A DNA stretch of 59,931 nt from Chryseobacterium gleum. Lineage in GTDB: Bacteria; Bacteroidota; Bacteroidia; Flavobacteriales_D; Sanyastnellaceae. The notes beneath the pieces are model-generated. The model had not been told where the DNA came from and did no database searches. It saw nothing but the letters and a program-made list of their open reading frames with translations. The position numbers and the translations under genes are program-made. Shown in pieces: positions 55,573 through 59,931 of this stretch; position 1 is the stretch's first letter, and the number at the start of each line of letters is the position of its first letter. The stretch spans positions 1 to 59,931 of the forward strand of contig CAMBPD010000002.1 in NCBI GenBank assembly GCA_945869405.1, read 5' to 3'.

Positions 55573-56571
55573 TTATGCTTTCGTTAACCCTTGTGACAAC
55601 AAGTAATTCGCAATTTGAACGGCGTTGGTAGCAGCCCCCTTGCGCAAATTATCGCTCACAATCCAACAATTAATTGTGTTGAGCGCCGACTCATCCAAGC
55701 GGATACGGCCAACAAATACCTGGTCTGAATTGTTTGCATGAATCAAAGGCATTGGGTAGGCAAAACTTTCTGGCTCATCGAGGACTGTGATGCCCGGAAA
55801 TTGTGAAAGTGTAGCGCGGATCTGGTTCACATCGGGTGTCTGTTCAAATTCTATATTTACCGATTCACTGTGACCGCCCATAACGGGCACACGCACACAC
55901 GTTGCAGTAACCCGTATGGATTCATCCCCTAAAATCTTCTTGGTCTCATGGACCATCTTCATTTCTTCTTTGGTATAACCATTCTCCATAAACACATCGA
56001 TTTGTGGAATTAGGTTAAGGTCGATAGGATACCGGTAGGCCATTTCGCCTTCAATCCCGTTTCGCTCATTCACCAGCTGATCGACTGCCTTTTTTCCTGT
56101 GCCAGTGACACTTTGGTAGGTGCTCACCACTACGCGCTTCACCTTGTACAATTGATGCAGCGGCTGAAGAACCATTACCATTTGGATGGTGGAACAATTG
56201 GGGTTGGCTATTATTTTATCCTGCGCTGTAAGTGAATGTCCGTTTATTTCTGGGACTATGAGCTTCTTCGTTGGGTCCATGCGCCAAGCAGAAGAATTAT
56301 CGATTACCGTAACACCCGCTTCCGCGAATTTGGGAGCCCATTCCAAACTCGTGCTTCCGCCTGCACTGAACAGAGCAATTGACGGTTGCATAGCAATCGC
56401 ATCTTCCATAGATACGACCTTCCAATCGCGTCCGCTCCAAGACAGCACTTTACCAACTGACCTCTCTGAAGCCACCGGGATAAGTTCCGTTATGGGAAAA
56501 TTCTGCTCCTGCAACACCTCGAGCATCTTAGTCCCTACTAACCCAGTAGCACCTACGACAGCAACTTTCAT
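55573..56571 (-). CDS. asd: Aspartate-semialdehyde dehydrogenase
   Basis: NADP-dependent enzyme reducing aspartyl phosphate, feeding lysine, threonine, methionine and diaminopimelate synthesis. 332 residues. Nucleotide motif VAVVGATGLVGTKMLEVL, catalytic cysteine in NPNCSTIQMV, TYQSVTGTGKKAVDQL, and active-site histidine in MGGHSESVNIEF. The reported frame runs 93 codons further upstream, but the Rossmann strand begins at ATG 56571. TAGTTTCG at 56597-56590 may be its -7 element. Confidence 0.96.
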   Translation of the reverse strand: MKVAVVGATGLVGTKMLEVLQEQNFPITELIPVASERSVGKVLSWSGRDWKVVSMEDAIAMQPSIALFSAGGSTSLEWAPKFAEAGVTVIDNSSAWRMDPTKKLIVPEINGHSLTAQDKIIANPNCSTIQMVMVLQPLHQLYKVKRVVVSTYQSVTGTGKKAVDQLVNERNGIEGEMAYRYPIDLNLIPQIDVFMENGYTKEEMKMVHETKKILGDESIRVTATCVRVPVMGGHSESVNIEFEQTPDVNQIRATLSQFPGITVLDEPESFAYPMPLIHANNSDQVFVGRIRLDESALNTINCWIVSDNLRKGAATNAVQIANYLLSQGLTKA

Positions 56572-56618
56572 GTGTAAACAATTTGGCTTCGAAACTAAGG
56601 TTAAATCGAGCCTTATGC

Positions 56619-56626
56619 TATGTTTG
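56619..56626 (+). promoter_or_regulatory. Candidate -7 element before lamin-tail protein gene
   Basis: TATGTTTG lies only 4 nt before the ATG. If used, the transcript would be leaderless or start inside the gene, so it may be fortuitous. Confidence 0.25.
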
Positions 56627-56630
56627 AAGA

Positions 56631-59600
56631 ATGAAAGCAATTGGACTCTTTGCGGTGCTTTGCGCGGTGCTCGTGGGTACCGCTCATGCACAGTGGCAAG
56701 ATGATTTTTCGGACGGTGATTTTTCTGCCAACCCCACGTGGCTAAGCAACACCAACGTGTACTCCGTGAACAACGGAGTTCTGGAGCTCGATAACCCAGC
56801 TCCCGACACACAGCTCCCAAACATATCGTCGATATACACCGAAAGCGCATTCTCGTCGCTCAACAACTGCGAATGGCGTTTTTCCATTGACCATGGTTTT
56901 GATGGTAGCGCAAGCAATCAAAGCCGAGTTTATTTGCTTTCCAACAACCCTGCAACATCCTTCTCGGGCATAGGCACCTCAGGTGTTGTTGGATACTACC
57001 TTCTGTTTGGCGAAGCAAATAGCGCTGACGTTATTCGATTCTATTACGACGATGGCGCCTCTGTAGCCTTATTGGCTTCGGGCACTACATCGTTGGTTGG
57101 CTCTTTCCAAGCAAGCGTTCGCGTTAGGCGCAGTGCCACAGCCAACTGGACGCTGGAAGCAGATTTTTCGGGTGGACAAGATTATAGCCTTGAGGCGGCT
57201 TTTATTGAAAACACACTTACCTCAAGTGCGTATTTTGGAGTGATCAACAAGTACACATCCAGCAATGCGAACAACTTTGCATTCGATAATTTTTATGCCG
57301 GGGAAATTGAAGTGGATACAACGCCCCCTAGTGTGTTGAGTGCAACGCCTATATCCCTAAACGCCATCGACGTTCTTTTCAGCGAGGTCGTTAATTCGGC
57401 CACAGCCACAAATTCCTCCAACTACAGCATTGCGAATATCGGCGCGGCACTCAGTGCGACTATAGATGAAAACAACGGTGCATTGGTGCATCTCACAACA
57501 CCCGCATTTCTCGCCAACACCGTGTACACACTCGGCGTTCAACAAGTAAGCGATATGAGCGGCAATACTATGCCACTGACCAACCTTATAGAGTTCAACT
57601 ATTTCGCTCCCATAGCAGCTCAATACCGTGATGTTGTATTTAACGAAATTTTAGCCGACCCTTCACCTTCCGCAGGACTTCCGGAAGCAGAATTTGTGGA
57701 ACTCTTCAACCAGCATTCAGAAAACACTTTCAACGTTCAAGGGTGGAAGTTTGTGAACTCAACCACAGAAAAAATACTACCCAATACGACCATTGCACCC
57801 GGAGGTTATGTCATTATTTGCGACATGAGTAACGTGGCGTTGTATGAACCCTATGGAAATGTAATTGGAATAACATCCTTCACCGCTCTCACCAACACAG
57901 GAGATAGCCTCACCCTCAAAGACAACAACAACCAAGTGATTGATGTTGTCGTGTATAGCGATGATTGGTTTGAAACCGATACGAAGCTCGACGGGGGCTG
58001 GACACTGGAAATGGTCAATCCAGAATTGCCGTGTGCCAATGCCGCCAATTGGCGAGAAAGCATCGCTCCAACAGCCGGAACCCCAGGCGCTGTCAACTCA
58101 CAGTTCAGCACGACTCCCGATATGACTCCTCCTGTAGTCTTATCGATTGTGGTGGTCAATACAGAAACCATTGCAGTTACCTTCTCAGAGCCTATGGACA
58201 CCAGCAACTGGAGCTCACTCTCGTGGGATGTGCAGCCCTTCAACAGTGTGGTGAGCGGTGTGTGGAGTGCACAACTCGACGTTGTAACCTTGGTGCTTCA
58301 ATCCCCTCTCTTCCCCTCCAACTTTTACGACCTCATGATGACGGGTATTTCTGATTGCAGCGGCAATGAAATCGCTGCTGTGAATATTCCCTTCGCATTA
58401 GGAGTTGCTCCTGTTTCTGGCGACCTCATCATAAACGAAATTATGGCCGATCCTGATCCGAGTATCGGTGCTCCCCTGGCCGAATACATCGAACTACGCA
58501 ACAACTCTAACAACCTTCTCGACCTCACCAACCTGCGCATCAATGGTGGCTACTTCACTACACAGGTAACCCTTGCGCCGAATGAATTTTTAATCGTTTC
58601 CGATACCGAAAATAGCACGGCCTTTAGCGCGTCGATACCCACCGCCTTCATGGAGAGCTTCCCGGGATTGACCAATAGCGGAACCATTCTAAGCCTCTAC
58701 GATGATGAAGTGCTCATCGATCAACTACAGTATACCATCGAATGGTATCGCGACGATTCCAAAATTGACGGGGGTTGGACGCTCGAAAGAATAAACCCGC
58801 TAGCCACATGCAGTGGCCGTTACAACTGGCGAGCGAGCAACGCTCCGTTTGGTAGCACCCCAGGAACTGAAAACTCCGTCTTTAGCCTTGCCTCCAATGG
58901 CTCTCCCGTAATTTTTTCGTTTGGTGCGCTCACCGATTCGACGCTCTACATCGCCTTCACGGAATCGATGGATACGCTGAGTTTTTTATCGTTGACAGGC
59001 GAAATGGGCAACGGTGTAGTTGCCAGTAATCCGAGTTGGAATATCGATCGCGATGTGCTCACGCTCACGACCGGCACAGCATTGGTGGCTGAGCTAATCT
59101 ATGTACTCGAGCTCACGGGATTGACCGATTGTGATGGTGTTGCTTGCGCTGCATCTTCGCTCACATTTATACGCGGACTCGCCCCGAGCGCGGGCGACAT
59201 CATCATCAATGAAATTATGGCCGATGGCAGCGACGGCGAACAAACGGCTAGCCCAGCTATCGATTTCATCGAGGTGTTTAACCAAACCAACCATCTCATC
59301 GAACTTACACGATTGAAAATTAACAACGGATTTTTTGAAGAACAAGTGCTTATTCAACCAGACTCCTTTTTAATCATCACCGATACCGACAGCGACCCTG
59401 CACAATTTTTTGCTTATCCCAATGTGGTTTACATGGAGGGCTTCCCTCTGCTCACGGAAGATGGAACGCGCATTCACTTAATCGTCGATAACGACACATT
59501 GGAAACTATCCAATATTCGAAAGCCTACTACAACGACCCCAGCAAAGAAGATGGCGGATGGTCGATGGAGCGAGTGAATCCGGAAGACCCTTGCAACAGC

Positions 59601-59931
59601 TACGATAATTGGAAAGCATGTGTGCGTGCGCAAGGGAGCACTGCTGGAAAACGCAACAGTGTGCTCGACCGAACTGCCGATTCCTCGCCGCCTCAATTGC
59701 TTTTTGTTCTTGCCGAACCAGCCAATGGTATGACGCTCGTATTCAATGAGCCTCTAGAAACTCCCGGGCCGGACATTCTTCAATGGACAGTCAATGGCAT
59801 TCCCACCGATGCAACCTCGGCCATAGTAACCGGCACAGAACGCAATGAATTAGTAATGACATACGGCACTATGAGCGCAGAAAGCGTGTATTCATTCACT
59901 CTGCAAGGAGCGACAGATTGTTGGGGCAATG
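56631..59931 (+). CDS. Giant secreted protein with repeated Ig-like and lamin-tail domains, 3' truncated
   Basis: An open frame of 1,100 codons that leaves the window. It starts with a signal peptide (MKAIGLFAVLCAVLVGTAHA). Residues 21 to about 225 look like a jellyroll (laminin-G/concanavalin-like) domain. Then three tandem units of about 260 residues each follow, with a bacterial Ig-like domain (TPPSVLSATPISLNAIDVLF) and a lamin-tail domain (starts near residues 334, 597 and 854, for example LIINEIMADPDPS). Each lamin-tail unit closes with a DGGWTLE-type motif. Such proteins are usually cell-surface or secreted, often by type IX secretion, whose sorting domain would lie beyond the edge. It is divergent from asd. 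Confidence 0.88.
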   Translation, partial: MKAIGLFAVLCAVLVGTAHAQWQDDFSDGDFSANPTWLSNTNVYSVNNGVLELDNPAPDTQLPNISSIYTESAFSSLNNCEWRFSIDHGFDGSASNQSRVYLLSNNPATSFSGIGTSGVVGYYLLFGEANSADVIRFYYDDGASVALLASGTTSLVGSFQASVRVRRSATANWTLEADFSGGQDYSLEAAFIENTLTSSAYFGVINKYTSSNANNFAFDNFYAGEIEVDTTPPSVLSATPISLNAIDVLFSEVVNSATATNSSNYSIANIGAALSATIDENNGALVHLTTPAFLANTVYTLGVQQVSDMSGNTMPLTNLIEFNYFAPIAAQYRDVVFNEILADPSPSAGLPEAEFVELFNQHSENTFNVQGWKFVNSTTEKILPNTTIAPGGYVIICDMSNVALYEPYGNVIGITSFTALTNTGDSLTLKDNNNQVIDVVVYSDDWFETDTKLDGGWTLEMVNPELPCANAANWRESIAPTAGTPGAVNSQFSTTPDMTPPVVLSIVVVNTETIAVTFSEPMDTSNWSSLSWDVQPFNSVVSGVWSAQLDVVTLVLQSPLFPSNFYDLMMTGISDCSGNEIAAVNIPFALGVAPVSGDLIINEIMADPDPSIGAPLAEYIELRNNSNNLLDLTNLRINGGYFTTQVTLAPNEFLIVSDTENSTAFSASIPTAFMESFPGLTNSGTILSLYDDEVLIDQLQYTIEWYRDDSKIDGGWTLERINPLATCSGRYNWRASNAPFGSTPGTENSVFSLASNGSPVIFSFGALTDSTLYIAFTESMDTLSFLSLTGEMGNGVVASNPSWNIDRDVLTLTTGTALVAELIYVLELTGLTDCDGVACAASSLTFIRGLAPSAGDIIINEIMADGSDGEQTASPAIDFIEVFNQTNHLIELTRLKINNGFFEEQVLIQPDSFLIITDTDSDPAQFFAYPNVVYMEGFPLLTEDGTRIHLIVDNDTLETIQYSKAYYNDPSKEDGGWSMERVNPEDPCNSYDNWKACVRAQGSTAGKRNSVLDRTADSSPPQLLFVLAEPANGMTLVFNEPLETPGPDILQWTVNGIPTDATSAIVTGTERNELVMTYGTMSAESVYSFTLQGATDCWGN

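Noticed and set aside
56572-56850. 93-codon N-terminal extension of asd
   Set aside because: It is antisense to the start of the lamin-tail protein gene and precedes the Rossmann strand that opens all Asd proteins.

Overview
The window looks like a chromosomal segment of a Bacteroidota bacterium, most likely in or near the Flavobacteriales. The evidence is lineage-typical gene content (DUF6089 protein, OmpH pair behind bamA, IPExxxVDY-like protein beside pyk, cysteine-poor TraR/DksA protein beside ileS, long IleS with a GIHH motif, KISTS-type MetG). Several genes also carry a TAnnTTTG -7 promoter element just upstream and show no Shine-Dalgarno pattern. No tRNA, rRNA, CRISPR array, phage or insertion sequence is visible. 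Genes are dense, and many neighbours overlap by a few bases, both in the same direction and tail to tail.

Layout. 1-3.3 kb: the 3' end of a TPR-like gene, secG, then groES-groEL, with strong terminators after secG and groEL. 3.3-3.7 kb: a gap with no gene I can support. 3.7-4.6 kb: a YqeY protein and a small retropepsin-like (RimB-type) protease. 4.6-7.9 kb (minus): a three-gene operon, YfiR-like periplasmic protein, secreted TPR protein, and a HAMP-PP2C (SpoIIE-type) membrane phosphatase. 8-13.1 kb: ferritin, a FAD oxidoreductase, kbl, and an acpP-fabF-rnc operon with a near-consensus promoter. 13.3-14.4 kb: a ThiF/MoeB-rhodanese fusion.

14.4-31.9 kb is a surface-polysaccharide locus. It holds a GT-B protein overlapping a CMP-sugar cytidylyltransferase, two methyltransferases, a short NeuB-like synthase lacking the SAF domain, an unrecognised possible sialyltransferase-like protein, five GT4-type glycosyltransferases, an OafA-type acyltransferase, a Wzy-like polymerase, a polysaccharide deacetylase, a GNAT acetyltransferase and an AsnB amidotransferase. 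Together they could make, activate, assemble, polymerise and decorate an acidic glycan that may contain a nonulosonic-acid-like sugar. No flippase, exporter or sugar epimerase is present in the window.

32-35.3 kb: rimK, a tandem Usp protein, an alpha/beta hydrolase and pdxJ. 35.5-43.7 kb: an envelope block of CBS protein, nadK, DUF6089 protein, uppS, bamA, two OmpH/Skp chaperones and murI. 43.7-51.1 kb (minus): lspA, a histone-H1-like/DksA fusion, ileS, pyk and an IPExxxVDY-like gene. 51.2-56.6 kb: ldcA, metG, a beta-lactamase-fold lipoprotein and asd. From 56,631 to the right edge one very long secreted protein with repeated lamin-tail domains stays open and leaves the window.

The most interesting candidates are the YfiR-TPR-HAMP/PP2C signalling operon, the minimal nonulosonic-acid-like cassette, and the DksA-family protein with a roughly 290-residue lysine/alanine repeat arm.
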